A stretch of DNA of 60,986 nt from the NCBI GenBank assembly GCA_013286935.1, contig JABDES010000006.1, positions 1 through 60,986 on the forward strand, written 5' to 3'. Source of the stretch: Candidatus Babelota bacterium. GTDB taxonomy: Bacteria > Babelota > Babeliae > Babelales > Vermiphilaceae. The notes under the pieces are model-generated. The model was not told where the DNA came from and searched no databases. It was given only the letters and a program-made list of their open reading frames with translations. Both the position numbers and the translations under genes were made by a program. Shown in pieces: positions 44,025-53,524 of the stretch. The first letter of the stretch is position 1. Every line of letters begins with the position of its first letter.

Positions 44025-45530
44025 TTACGGAATTGCAGCGATAGCTGCAAGAATTGCGGTTGTATTCGCATTCATCTGTATTGTCAAATCGGTCTGTATG
44101 CTAGAAAGTTGTGAAATAACTTGATTAATTTCCGTTATTAATGCGGTATTTAAATTAGAAATTTGTACTATGACCCCATTGTTTATACTTGTTTCAATTG
44201 TATTAAGCTGTCCTTTAATTTGTGTGCTTTGCGTAGTTACATTTGTATCAATTCCTACTAATTTTGAACATATCTGTGCTGCAACAGCAAGTAGTTCAGT
44301 ATCCAACGATGCAAATCCATCATTCATTTGACCACTCAGCGATAATTGCAAGGCCATAATTTTAGAGCATAGGCTAACGCTTAAGCTTAAAATAGCGCCA
44401 TTCAGATCGTTAAATCCTGCATTCAAGTTAGTGTTTATGCTCGATTGAGCGGCAGTGATTTTTGAAATAATTTTGTTTGTTTGTTGTATCTCATTCATGT
44501 TTACTGTGGCAAAATCATTATTTAATTGATTTGTTAAATCTGCCTGGACAGCTGATATTTGACTTGACAATTGATCGCTTTCAAGCACAACTACCGTTTG
44601 AAGACCACTAATTTTTGAACAAATAGTGTTATTTTGTACTGTCAAATTTGTTTGTACGCTAGAAATTTGAGAGACAATTTCTTCGTTTTGTTCTGTAAGA
44701 TCTGCGGTTGATGCGACTATTTTTGAACATAAAAGTGCTGCTTGCGCAATAACATTATTATCAACTACGTTTATCTGGGAGCTTAGAAATTGCGTATCTT
44801 CAAACAGGCTATTATTGAGCGCATTAAGTTGCGATGATAACATACTCTTTGTATTCAAGACATCAACATCTACTTGACTGACGCCTAAGGCCAGTAATGC
44901 TACGTTTGACTCTATCAGGGCATCCCCAATGGATACATTTTTATCAACCTTGTCCACCTTTGATTCTATACGGATGAGGCGGGTAAGTGTAGCAGCATCA
45001 AAGATAGAATCATTGCGATCTACTACAGATACTTGCGAGGATATGTTTGCTAACTTGGTGCATAAAAGTGCGGTATCTTGTGAAAGAGCTACTTCAATTG
45101 CGGACACAGTATCTTCTATATCATCAAGTTGAGAGATAATAATCTTGTCATTAACTGATACTTGTGTTGAAAGGCCAGAGATTGCAGTTAAAATAACTGC
45201 ATCATCAATTGATATTTCCTCTAAGGTGGTATTGCAACACTCAATAAGGCTATTTATTCCGCCCAGTATTTGTGTTAGCAAAGAAAGTATTACCGGAATA
45301 TCTGGACAAATATTTATGTCCGACGAACAGGTTGAACAATTTCTCAGATTATTATCTGAGAAATTGTTATAATATTTGCTCATAACGTGATCTAGCCGGT
45401 TGATCAATCCAGATGCCCGTTCTTTTAATGAGAACTGACATTCCAATGCTTTATCAGATTCACCCATGACAGCTATTGGCATCAAAACGAGTGCGATGGG
45501 CACAACCAAGATACATAAGATCCATCTCAT
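44025..45530 (-). CDS. Giant exported coiled-coil protein 2 (18-residue repeats)
   Basis: This 501-residue protein has a signal peptide (about residues 1-23), a Cys-rich stretch (NCSTCSSDINICPD) and a long coiled coil. S(Q/K)(I/L) motifs sit at residues 233, 251, 269, 287, 305 and 323, five exact 18-residue steps (7+11). It ends ITTAILAAIAAIP-like (AILAAIAAIP), a C-terminus shared with the next gene upstream (ILAAISAIP). AAAGGACG precedes the ATG. Long parallel helical rods of this kind usually oligomerise. Confidence 0.75.
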   Translation of the reverse strand: MRWILCILVVPIALVLMPIAVMGESDKALECQFSLKERASGLINRLDHVMSKYYNNFSDNNLRNCSTCSSDINICPDIPVILSLLTQILGGINSLIECCNTTLEEISIDDAVILTAISGLSTQVSVNDKIIISQLDDIEDTVSAIEVALSQDTALLCTKLANISSQVSVVDRNDSIFDAATLTRLIRIESKVDKVDKNVSIGDALIESNVALLALGVSQVDVDVLNTKSMLSSQLNALNNSLFEDTQFLSSQINVVDNNVIAQAALLCSKIVASTADLTEQNEEIVSQISSVQTNLTVQNNTICSKISGLQTVVVLESDQLSSQISAVQADLTNQLNNDFATVNMNEIQQTNKIISKITAAQSSINTNLNAGFNDLNGAILSLSVSLCSKIMALQLSLSGQMNDGFASLDTELLAVAAQICSKLVGIDTNVTTQSTQIKGQLNTIETSINNGVIVQISNLNTALITEINQVISQLSSIQTDLTIQMNANTTAILAAIAAIP

Positions 45531-45551
45531 AACACGTCCTTTTATAAAGCC

Positions 45552-47102
45552 TTATGGTATAGCCGATATAGCGGCCAATATTGAATTATTTTGTACCGTT
45601 ATTTGGGTGCTTAGATTTGAACAACAAATCATTATTTGGCTCAAAATACTCGTTTGTACAGTATTGAGCTGACCGCCCAAAGATGTATCACCATTAACTA
45701 CGTCAGAATCAACTACTATAATTTTGGAACATAAGAATCCTATACCACTGTTAACATCGGTTATAATAGCAGAGGTAGCAGAGTTAATTTGTATTGAAAG
45801 ATCAAGTTCCACTGTAGAAATTTGAGAATTGAGCGACACTTGGTTTGCATCGCTTTGAGAACTTAGATTGTTGCAGCAGGTTAAAATTTGGTTTGACAAT
45901 GCCATTTGGGCTGCATCAATAGTGGAAGTACAGTCGTTTCCCTCCGTTATGATTAGATTGACCAAAGAACTTGTTTGAGCGTTGATGGCATTGATGATAT
46001 CAGTTTCAGCACCAGAAATTTGCGTTGAAAGATTGTTATTTTGGATTGTTAGGCTCGTTTCAGCACTTGATATTGCAGATATAATCTGGTTAGTATCAAG
46101 GGTCAAATCTAAGGCTAAGTTTGAAACAGCTGAAAGAATTTCTTCTGTGCTGGAGGCTATATCGTTTTCAACTTCAACAATTTTGCTACAGAGTGTAACT
46201 TCTAAAGCACTAATCTGACTTGAAAGATTTTCACAACACGTATTCAAATCAGCATCCAACTGAGAAATTCCTGTCTCTATTATAGAAAAGTTACTTGTAT
46301 TATTGACTGATATGGAAGAGACTTGGGATTCAATTATCTCCAATTCGCTTACTATCTCTGATTCAGCAAGCGAAATTGCTGTTAAGATTAAATTTTCTGC
46401 GACCGATAATTCAAAACTAATGTCAGTATCTATGGACTGGATCGTATTGAGTTGCGTCAAAATTTGAGCGTCACCTAAAGACAGGTCAAAATCAACCTGA
46501 GACACCTGTGATTCTATATCATCAAGCTCAGTAAGGATATTTGCAGCGTCAATGGAAAGATGAACATCAACCCCAGAGACTTGAGACTCAATAAAACTTG
46601 TTTGTGTTAAAATTGCTGCATCGCCTAGAGATACATCAACATCAACTTGAGAGACCTGTGATGAAATAACCATAAGCTTACTTAACACCAAGGCTGTATC
46701 GGCAGAAAGAGCAATTTCTATCTGGTCTACATCGCTGACAAGTTCAAAAAGTAACGCTTTGATGAGTGCAAGACAGGCGGCTATTTCTTGATTTGGCAAA
46801 CAACACATGCTCGTGCTGCGAAGAATTTTAGTCTCTTTGTCGTTGTTGTCTGATAATTCTAGGTTTTCAAGATCACTGTCATTGATCGGTTCAGAAATTG
46901 ATCGTTCTGCCAAGCGTTCAAATAAATGCAATATAAAAATAGCTTCATCTCGTGTCAGTGTAACCTGTTCAGGCAATGAATGATCAATTGCGTTCTCTTC
47001 AGGCACGATAACGGGATCCCGAAATGACTGAATATTGTTTGTATACCCAAGTAAAATCGTCAAGCTCAACACAGTTAGTTTCACGATAAATCGATGGCTC
47101 AT
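45552..47102 (-). CDS. Giant exported coiled-coil protein 3 (25-residue repeats)
   Basis: This 516-residue protein has a signal peptide (VLSLTILLGYTNNIQS) and a charged N-terminal domain (to about residue 95). A CCLPNQEIAACLALIKALL segment like its paralogues' follows, then the coiled coil. SQV motifs at 148, 173 and 198 are spaced exactly 25 (7+7+11); later the pattern becomes SSQI/LCSKI with 15-18 spacing. It ends ILAAISAIP. AAAGGAT lies before the ATG. It lies 21 bp upstream of paralogue 2 and 27 bp downstream of the outer-membrane barrel gene. Confidence 0.75.
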   Translation of the reverse strand: MSHRFIVKLTVLSLTILLGYTNNIQSFRDPVIVPEENAIDHSLPEQVTLTRDEAIFILHLFERLAERSISEPINDSDLENLELSDNNDKETKILRSTSMCCLPNQEIAACLALIKALLFELVSDVDQIEIALSADTALVLSKLMVISSQVSQVDVDVSLGDAAILTQTSFIESQVSGVDVHLSIDAANILTELDDIESQVSQVDFDLSLGDAQILTQLNTIQSIDTDISFELSVAENLILTAISLAESEIVSELEIIESQVSSISVNNTSNFSIIETGISQLDADLNTCCENLSSQISALEVTLCSKIVEVENDIASSTEEILSAVSNLALDLTLDTNQIISAISSAETSLTIQNNNLSTQISGAETDIINAINAQTSSLVNLIITEGNDCTSTIDAAQMALSNQILTCCNNLSSQSDANQVSLNSQISTVELDLSIQINSATSAIITDVNSGIGFLCSKIIVVDSDVVNGDTSLGGQLNTVQTSILSQIMICCSNLSTQITVQNNSILAAISAIP

Positions 47103-47129
47103 TTGTCTTATCCTTTAATAAGAAACTAA

Positions 47130-48995
47130 TTAAAAGTACAACATTAAACCAAGATGTATTTCACTTTCCTTTTGTGAAAATCTGCCTGAAACTATTTGCG
47201 ATGCGCCAGCAAAAATTTCAAAATAGTGACATCGGTAGAACAATTCTCCACGTAACTTATTGGTCAAAGAGTTTGTTTGTTTTTCTAAAATAGTTTTATC
47301 AAGCGGTGCGGTAGCGCCCAATAATGTTTGTGCTGTAGATTGGCAGAGGCTGATATGATCTCTTCCTTTAGTAAAAAGTTCATATCCAAACGTTGCCCCA
47401 AGATTAGGATTACAGGGGTGGAAGAAATCCATATCGACAGTCAATACACCATAGTTCCATGAATTTTCAACCTCTATTTGTGGTCCTATGTTTCTTATAG
47501 TTGCACCAACGAATGGAGCGGCTCGAAATTCGGTGCGTTTAAATACATGATTGTAATAGCCTTTTACTTGTAATCCAAACCAGCATGTTGGACGCCAAGC
47601 AGTTTCTACTCCTAATTCAAATTCAACATGACCATTGTTGCCTGTGGTTTGCAAGAAAACTTTTTCAGCGTCTTTAATACGCTTTCCTGTTGGTACAATG
47701 ACGCCCAAGAGACCGTCTATGTACCAATTGTTCCACCAACAATCATCTTGATTAACGTAACCTGCTAAGAACTCAAGACGTAAATCGCCCTGACCTACAA
47801 TGCATTCAGATTCGGTTAAATTTGTACCGAGTGCTGCAAGTGTCTGAATGGGGCCATTGCTCAAATCAAGTCCCCTTAGAAACTGATCTATAGCATTTTG
47901 AATGGCAAGCGTATTATTGACAAAATTATCACCGGAATCAGTAATGTGAGGAACTACAAAAAGTGTAGCCTGCTCTGATGGACTTGTGCCCACATTATCA
48001 AAGTAATCAACGGTTGCGTCACCAAAGAACAGAACGTTGTTGGCGGCCCCAGACCCATCAATTGGCAGCTGGCCTGTAATTTGCGATGTTTGTCTGCCAT
48101 AAGTTTGAATTACCGGGGCTGCTGGGTTTGCCAATGGAATTCTTGGTGGCAATGTTCCATCTGGACGCTTAATAAGAAAAATAGCTGGTTTGTTACCGCT
48201 AGCAGCAATTTCTGCTGCATTATAACCAACCGGTTGTCCAGCAATTGACGTACGTATGGTATTTGTACCAGTGCTATATTCTACCAATGGAAATGAAGGC
48301 GTGGGTGGTAAATTTGGTCTTATCAAAGAACTTAAAAAATCAAGACGAAAAGCAAAATCATATAACAAAGTAGGATTAGCAATAGTAGTACCCGTATTAA
48401 GAAGTATTTCAGAAGCCACCTGCCCAATCGTTGTTTGCGAGGTGCCAACTGATGTTTGATTGTTGATCTTAATTACTTTGAATGGAATACCTACGCGTGT
48501 ACCTACATGCCAGCATGGTAAACACCAATCATCAAGATTATACCATGCCTGTCCTCCAAAATAGACTCCTTTTTCGCTGTAAGTAAACTGTGGTGTAACG
48601 CTCAGATTAAGGGTTGGGTTGCTGCCAGCCGGAACAATTCCGTTTGGAAAAGATTGTGCAGGTGTAAATGATTCAGCACCAAAAAAAAGTGCCGCAAGAG
48701 ATTCTCTATTTCGTGTGACATGGTCTGAGCATGGATTACAATCAATAAAGCTGGAGCATGCACTACGTCCATATCCGGTTGCCCACGGCTCAAAAGCAAC
48801 TTCGCACCATAATGGCTCGCAATCCTGATCTTCTGGACATGAATATCCAAGATCATGTGCTCGGTCAAGATACATATGTATCGGGCCGCCGTACTCAAAA
48901 CTAAGTGGTGACCTAAATTCACTTGTGGTGGCATTAAGCGCAGCTGTACCAAACAGGCCCAGTAACGCTGCCACACGTACCGACATTCTATTCAT
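47130..48995 (-). CDS. Outer-membrane beta-barrel protein
   Basis: This 621-residue protein has a signal peptide (VAALLGLFGTAALNA). A Cys-rich segment is near residues 54-92 (CPEDQDCEPLWC, CSSFIDCNPCSD). Amphipathic strands follow (LNLSVTPQFTYSEKGVYFGG, DLRLEFLAGYVNQDD, VEFELGVETAWRPTCWFGLQ, RGELFYRCHYFEIFAGAS), and the last residue is an aromatic, SEIHLGLMLYF. That ending is the usual outer-membrane barrel signal recognised by BamA. AAAGGAAAG precedes the ATG. Its central position among the coiled-coil and large secreted proteins suggests an anchor or export pore for them, which is inference. Confidence 0.75.
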   Translation of the reverse strand: MNRMSVRVAALLGLFGTAALNATTSEFRSPLSFEYGGPIHMYLDRAHDLGYSCPEDQDCEPLWCEVAFEPWATGYGRSACSSFIDCNPCSDHVTRNRESLAALFFGAESFTPAQSFPNGIVPAGSNPTLNLSVTPQFTYSEKGVYFGGQAWYNLDDWCLPCWHVGTRVGIPFKVIKINNQTSVGTSQTTIGQVASEILLNTGTTIANPTLLYDFAFRLDFLSSLIRPNLPPTPSFPLVEYSTGTNTIRTSIAGQPVGYNAAEIAASGNKPAIFLIKRPDGTLPPRIPLANPAAPVIQTYGRQTSQITGQLPIDGSGAANNVLFFGDATVDYFDNVGTSPSEQATLFVVPHITDSGDNFVNNTLAIQNAIDQFLRGLDLSNGPIQTLAALGTNLTESECIVGQGDLRLEFLAGYVNQDDCWWNNWYIDGLLGVIVPTGKRIKDAEKVFLQTTGNNGHVEFELGVETAWRPTCWFGLQVKGYYNHVFKRTEFRAAPFVGATIRNIGPQIEVENSWNYGVLTVDMDFFHPCNPNLGATFGYELFTKGRDHISLCQSTAQTLLGATAPLDKTILEKQTNSLTNKLRGELFYRCHYFEIFAGASQIVSGRFSQKESEIHLGLMLYF

Positions 48996-49054
48996 TACTT
49001 TCCTTTTTGTTTGTACCCATTACTTATTGCCTTTTTTTGACATGACCAATTGTT

Positions 49055-52000
49055 TTACTCAACTTGTTGCGCATAAATCAATACTCCCGGTGCTGGTTGC
49101 GTAAAGTCTATCTGCAATCCTGCAATGCCAACAGCAGCCGCACGATTTCTTCGATCCAGCATAGTGCCACCCAGGCTGTCCGCCAGGTTAAAAATATCTG
49201 CTCTGCCAATGGTATTACTAAATACCCACGCGGTTCTGAGTGGTACGCGTGCCGTTTCAAACTCTGCTGCCCCAAAGGCCACTGCCCCACTCCCACTAGA
49301 ACCCGTTGCAGAGAAAAAATCCTGAATTGCTAAGAAGTTAAATACACCTGACGCGCTAGAACTCGCTGGTGCATTTGGCATCATACCCCATGATGCGAGC
49401 ACGCCGGTAAATAGACGAGAATTGGTAAAGCCACCACCAACATTGACCACACCATTTTGTGTTGTGACTATTGGACTAATAACACCAGGCTGTCCTGCAA
49501 ATGCAGAGCTGGTAACAATAACCATATTGCCACCACCTAACACATTAAGATCAACTTGCTGTTCTAACACTGAGTCATCGTTAGTGGCTGGCAAGATAAA
49601 GCTATAGGTTGGTACTGGATCAAAACCAACGCCAAAAGCCAATAAAGAAGCGTTAGAACTTGGTAGCTTTGTAGGATCGCTTGTATCAAGATCATTACCT
49701 GAAAAAATACGATCATGCCTAAAGAATCCTTCAATCATATTGACTGTAACGTTGGAAACGTTAAACAGGGTATCAACCAACCAATCATTTGGATCAGGCA
49801 AGCTTTTATTGGCAATACCGACATCGAAACCGACAAAACCTTCAGGCTTGATGGTAAATTGTGCATCAGGACCATTCAGCGTCAACGTAAAACTAATGGT
49901 ATGTCCTATGTTATCTTTAGTGTTTCCTATTTGAAAAGTTCCGCCATTTGTATTGTTATCGCCAATTTCAAATAATGCCTGATCACGAACTAATATATTC
50001 ATATTCGTTACAGGAATTTGGCAGGTGGTAGTTGGTCCTGCTGGATCTGTAATGAGTTCGAACAATGTTTCTACGCCGACAAACGTGTTTTTTGGAATAA
50101 AGAAACGGGAGCTTTCTGCAAAGTCAAAAGTACCAGTACCAATTAGTTTGATGCGGAAAGAATCGGTATTGGCGACACCGGCACCAAAACCAGTGAGTGG
50201 TGCAAATTGGTTATGCGGCAGTGCTGCTGGTGTTGAAGCTGTTGCTGTCAGTGTATTATCTATCGGTCCTAGAGGAATGGCAGCAAAAAAATCTGCTGAA
50301 CTGGCGACTGGGTCACAGATCAAGCTCGCATTATCTACAAAGCGAACAACGCCTCCAGCCATCAATATTTGTGCCCCAGCTTCAAGTACTACCGTTACTG
50401 GACCTGTAAATTCGAGCGTGTCTCCTACACCAAAGCTGCGCAAATCAAGAATGCCGGTCTTGGTGATACGAAACTCCTTTACCGTATCGGCATTAATTCG
50501 TAAGGCGCTTCCAACTGATGCAGTAGTTGAAGATACAAAATCAGGACCGGTCAGAAGACTGCAGTGATTATTTACTATGACGTCGGTATTTAAATCTATT
50601 TGACCGTTACCGTTAGCGATGATGCTAACGCCATTAACACCTAACACTATTTCAGCGCCTACTGAATCTGTATTACGAAATGCCATATTTAATCCAACCC
50701 GACCGTCTCCTTGGAGAACTATTATTCCTGTAGGTGCTTCGCCAGGACAACCGGTATTTTGAAATATAAGTTCTCGTATCCACCCACCATTCACTAAAAT
50801 ATGGACTGGATCACCGATGCGCGAGCCTTGTATTTCAAACTGGTTAACCTCACCTACAATGGTAGGGATGGCACTGACATTCTGTCGAGTAACCGGTGGG
50901 CAAGAACACATATTGACTGATGTAACATCATAGGGGCAGAAAAGATCGTAATCTTTGGTAACTGAACGCCAATTAAGTGTATATTCCGCATAATTGGCCA
51001 AGGCTGGGACGATTGTATCCGTTGTACCTAAATCTAACTGAAAATCTGTCACGCCAATATGAGGACCAAAAAAGACTTGCTCTTCTGGCAATATTACTTG
51101 ACCATTACCTGTTTTTACTACCATAGCTTCAATGGCTGCAATAAATTGAGCGCCTATTGCAAAAATACCGTTAGTTTCAACTACGATAACTCCCTGACCG
51201 GTTACGCCTCCCAATCGGGGTTGGCCAACCAGGCCCCCTCGCGAATCTATTGCAAAATAGTTTCCTGCGATCAGAAGTTCTGAAAAAGGCGCATTGGTTG
51301 TAGATGTACAGCAAAGCGCATCAAGACCTATAGAAATATTGCTTGTTTGCCCTAAAAAGATTGTGTGTAGCGATGTTTGCAATGGACAAGAGCATGTAGG
51401 GGTTATGCATGGATTGATTGTTGCATTGTTTAAAGATACGGTCAATAAAAGTTCGTTAAGGACTCCGGATGTTACGTTGTTACAGCTGCCAGTCGAAATA
51501 ACGTCCAAATGAGCTTCTGCAGATATTGGTGTTGTTCCATCGCATGACTTTGAACCGACACTTGTACCCAAAATAAATTGGCGTCCAGTACCATTATCTA
51601 CGCATTGACCATTACCAAAAAAGACGAAATTGCTCAAATTAGGACCGCAGGTATTTGAGCTAGACAGTGTGTTTCCCACATGCAAATCAACGCCAGAAAA
51701 TGCAACATCGGTTTGCACTAGAAGGTAGGAGTTATTAAATGCAATTTGTGGACGGGGGGTAAAGCAGCTAAGTTGAAATGCTTCGCCACCTACGTAAGTT
51801 GGTTCTGAAAAAACATCATCTTTTTCATTAACTGCATGATTTACATCGGTATGTGCCAATGCAAGATTGTTTAAGTTCAAAACATTATTTACAAGAAACG
51901 CTGCCTTATTATATGCAAGCAAAGCACCACAGTCTGTATTAAATGTACGTTGTGGAAAGTCAGTTTCAGTTCCCGTTAAAAAGAGTGGTCCACCACTTGG

Positions 52001-53341
52001 GTTAACCTGTAATGACAATATTTCTATTTTACTTAATAAAGTCTGACCGCTATCGGACCCATTAATATTAACAAATGCCTCTACATCAAATACGATTTCT
52101 CCTTGATCGGCGGTTTGTAATGCCGAAATAACCGTAAATGGCGCGGTGTTTGTCGTTGAAAAATCATTTTCAATGACACCAGCGTTGTCAATGCCAGAGC
52201 GGAAAAAGATTGCTGATTCCGCGGCCATATTGATGCGCGCATCAATAGAAAGCGGATTTAAATTGCCGTCAATAAATAGAGCTGATCCGTTACGGAGCTT
52301 TACTGGTATGTTAACATTTGGACAACTATTATTAGCAAGCCCAACATAATCTAGATAGGCAAAGCTATTGATATTCAGTGTTGCATTAGCGCCTAAGACA
52401 AATCCTAAACGATTGCCGGAAAATGATCCTTTAAAGTTAACGTTATCAAGCGCTGCTCCAAGATTTCCAAATGGATCAATTAACAGATCAAATAATTGTG
52501 CATTTTTATTGGTAACGAGCAGACCTCCTTCTGCGCTCGAACCAATGCCGTTAACAATTTGAAAAATAGCATTTCGGCCAGCAGCGGTAGTTCTATCAAT
52601 GTTAGCAAGTGTTATCAAGAATGGATTTGACTGGTTTGTTAATGCTCCAGCAATTGTTACGCCACCAGAATTTTCAATGCTAAGGGCCAATCTAGCAAAT
52701 GGATCAGTGTTCGATGGATCAAATTGAATGATGCCCGAGTCAGTAGCCGCGGCTACTGGTGTGGTGGATAGGTAACTGAGCAAGGAATTTGGGCCTATAT
52801 CAATAATGGCATTTTGATTTGCAGCGATGCTGTTATTTCGGCTAAAAAACAGCGTAGGAGCTGGGTTTGAATTGCTCATTAATAGATAAACTTGTGTTCC
52901 GCCACGACCGGCTGCATTGGTAAATGAAAGCGTTCTGCCGCCTTGCAGAACAAAATTAATTTGGCCTGGGCCTTCCATCATAATCAAAAGTGGAGTGTGA
53001 GGAACATCGGAAGAACCAACAAATGAAAGATCAAAGCTTGTAAGCATAAATGTAACTGATAACCCGGATGCAGCATTTACATATAATTGAGAAGGAGCTG
53101 TATCATTTCCACGTACTTGTGAGGATGTAATTACACTTACCACAACGTTGGTGGTTGCTGCCTGAATTTGTGTACCTCCCGCACTCAACTGAACTAACCC
53201 TGTAATAACCAAATTTTGGTCTATACAATTTGGAGCTGAGACGGAGTTCCAAAGGACCGTTCCTTGAGCTATGCCGCATAGATGTAAAATAAAGATCACT
53301 GACGCAGCTAAAAAAAAGTTCCTTACCATATGATGTATCAT
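49055..53341 (-). CDS. Very large exported surface protein (autotransporter-passenger-like)
   Basis: I place the start at ATG 53341, which has AAGGGG seven bases upstream; this gives 1428 residues with a signal peptide (FFLAASVIFILHLCGIAQG). The body is Asn/Gly/Thr/Val-rich with many short strands of the type FVLQGGRTLSFTNAAGRGGT and VIVETNGIFAIGA, as in beta-solenoid adhesins and autotransporter passengers. The C-terminal part (GGGFTNSRLFTGVLASWG) has no obvious barrel. It is the first gene of the cluster and is followed at 59 bp by the barrel gene. Polymorphic or adhesin-type surface role is inferred from composition. Confidence 0.65.
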   Translation of the reverse strand: MIHHMVRNFFLAASVIFILHLCGIAQGTVLWNSVSAPNCIDQNLVITGLVQLSAGGTQIQAATTNVVVSVITSSQVRGNDTAPSQLYVNAASGLSVTFMLTSFDLSFVGSSDVPHTPLLIMMEGPGQINFVLQGGRTLSFTNAAGRGGTQVYLLMSNSNPAPTLFFSRNNSIAANQNAIIDIGPNSLLSYLSTTPVAAATDSGIIQFDPSNTDPFARLALSIENSGGVTIAGALTNQSNPFLITLANIDRTTAAGRNAIFQIVNGIGSSAEGGLLVTNKNAQLFDLLIDPFGNLGAALDNVNFKGSFSGNRLGFVLGANATLNINSFAYLDYVGLANNSCPNVNIPVKLRNGSALFIDGNLNPLSIDARINMAAESAIFFRSGIDNAGVIENDFSTTNTAPFTVISALQTADQGEIVFDVEAFVNINGSDSGQTLLSKIEILSLQVNPSGGPLFLTGTETDFPQRTFNTDCGALLAYNKAAFLVNNVLNLNNLALAHTDVNHAVNEKDDVFSEPTYVGGEAFQLSCFTPRPQIAFNNSYLLVQTDVAFSGVDLHVGNTLSSSNTCGPNLSNFVFFGNGQCVDNGTGRQFILGTSVGSKSCDGTTPISAEAHLDVISTGSCNNVTSGVLNELLLTVSLNNATINPCITPTCSCPLQTSLHTIFLGQTSNISIGLDALCCTSTTNAPFSELLIAGNYFAIDSRGGLVGQPRLGGVTGQGVIVVETNGIFAIGAQFIAAIEAMVVKTGNGQVILPEEQVFFGPHIGVTDFQLDLGTTDTIVPALANYAEYTLNWRSVTKDYDLFCPYDVTSVNMCSCPPVTRQNVSAIPTIVGEVNQFEIQGSRIGDPVHILVNGGWIRELIFQNTGCPGEAPTGIIVLQGDGRVGLNMAFRNTDSVGAEIVLGVNGVSIIANGNGQIDLNTDVIVNNHCSLLTGPDFVSSTTASVGSALRINADTVKEFRITKTGILDLRSFGVGDTLEFTGPVTVVLEAGAQILMAGGVVRFVDNASLICDPVASSADFFAAIPLGPIDNTLTATASTPAALPHNQFAPLTGFGAGVANTDSFRIKLIGTGTFDFAESSRFFIPKNTFVGVETLFELITDPAGPTTTCQIPVTNMNILVRDQALFEIGDNNTNGGTFQIGNTKDNIGHTISFTLTLNGPDAQFTIKPEGFVGFDVGIANKSLPDPNDWLVDTLFNVSNVTVNMIEGFFRHDRIFSGNDLDTSDPTKLPSSNASLLAFGVGFDPVPTYSFILPATNDDSVLEQQVDLNVLGGGNMVIVTSSAFAGQPGVISPIVTTQNGVVNVGGGFTNSRLFTGVLASWGMMPNAPASSSASGVFNFLAIQDFFSATGSSGSGAVAFGAAEFETARVPLRTAWVFSNTIGRADIFNLADSLGGTMLDRRNRAAAVGIAGLQIDFTQPAPGVLIYAQQVE

Positions 53342-53462
53342 ACAACTACCCCTTTTTACTAAAGTAACTATTTGCTTCAAATTGCTTCAAAATCGTTTTG
53401 TGACTGTATTGTAGCGATATACTTTGGAAAACTGTTTCCATCGGTATAAAAACACATTCTAA

Positions 53463-53495
53463 CCTAGCAATAGCTAGGCCAGACTATTTTGTCAA
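53463..53495 (-). promoter_or_regulatory. Possible promoter with overlapping palindrome before the surface cluster
   Basis: On the minus strand TTGACA (53490-53495) is followed 17 bp later by TATTGC, a poor -10. The perfect inverted repeat CCTAGC/GCTAGG with a 4-nt loop (53463-53478) lies over that position. It may be an operator at the promoter of the cluster, or a terminator for potD, which ends at 53525. Confidence 0.35.
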
Positions 53496-53524
53496 CAGTA
53501 AATAATTTTATTTTTTAATATACT

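Noticed and set aside
40302-48995. CRISPR-like repeats from periodic motifs
   Set aside because: The periodicity is protein-level coiled coil in open frames with variable codons, not identical DNA repeats with spacers.
50025-50567. 180-residue plus-strand ORF inside the giant secreted gene
   Set aside because: Low-complexity Pro/Val/Ser composition mirrors the Thr/Gly-rich codons of the opposite strand; no ribosome site.
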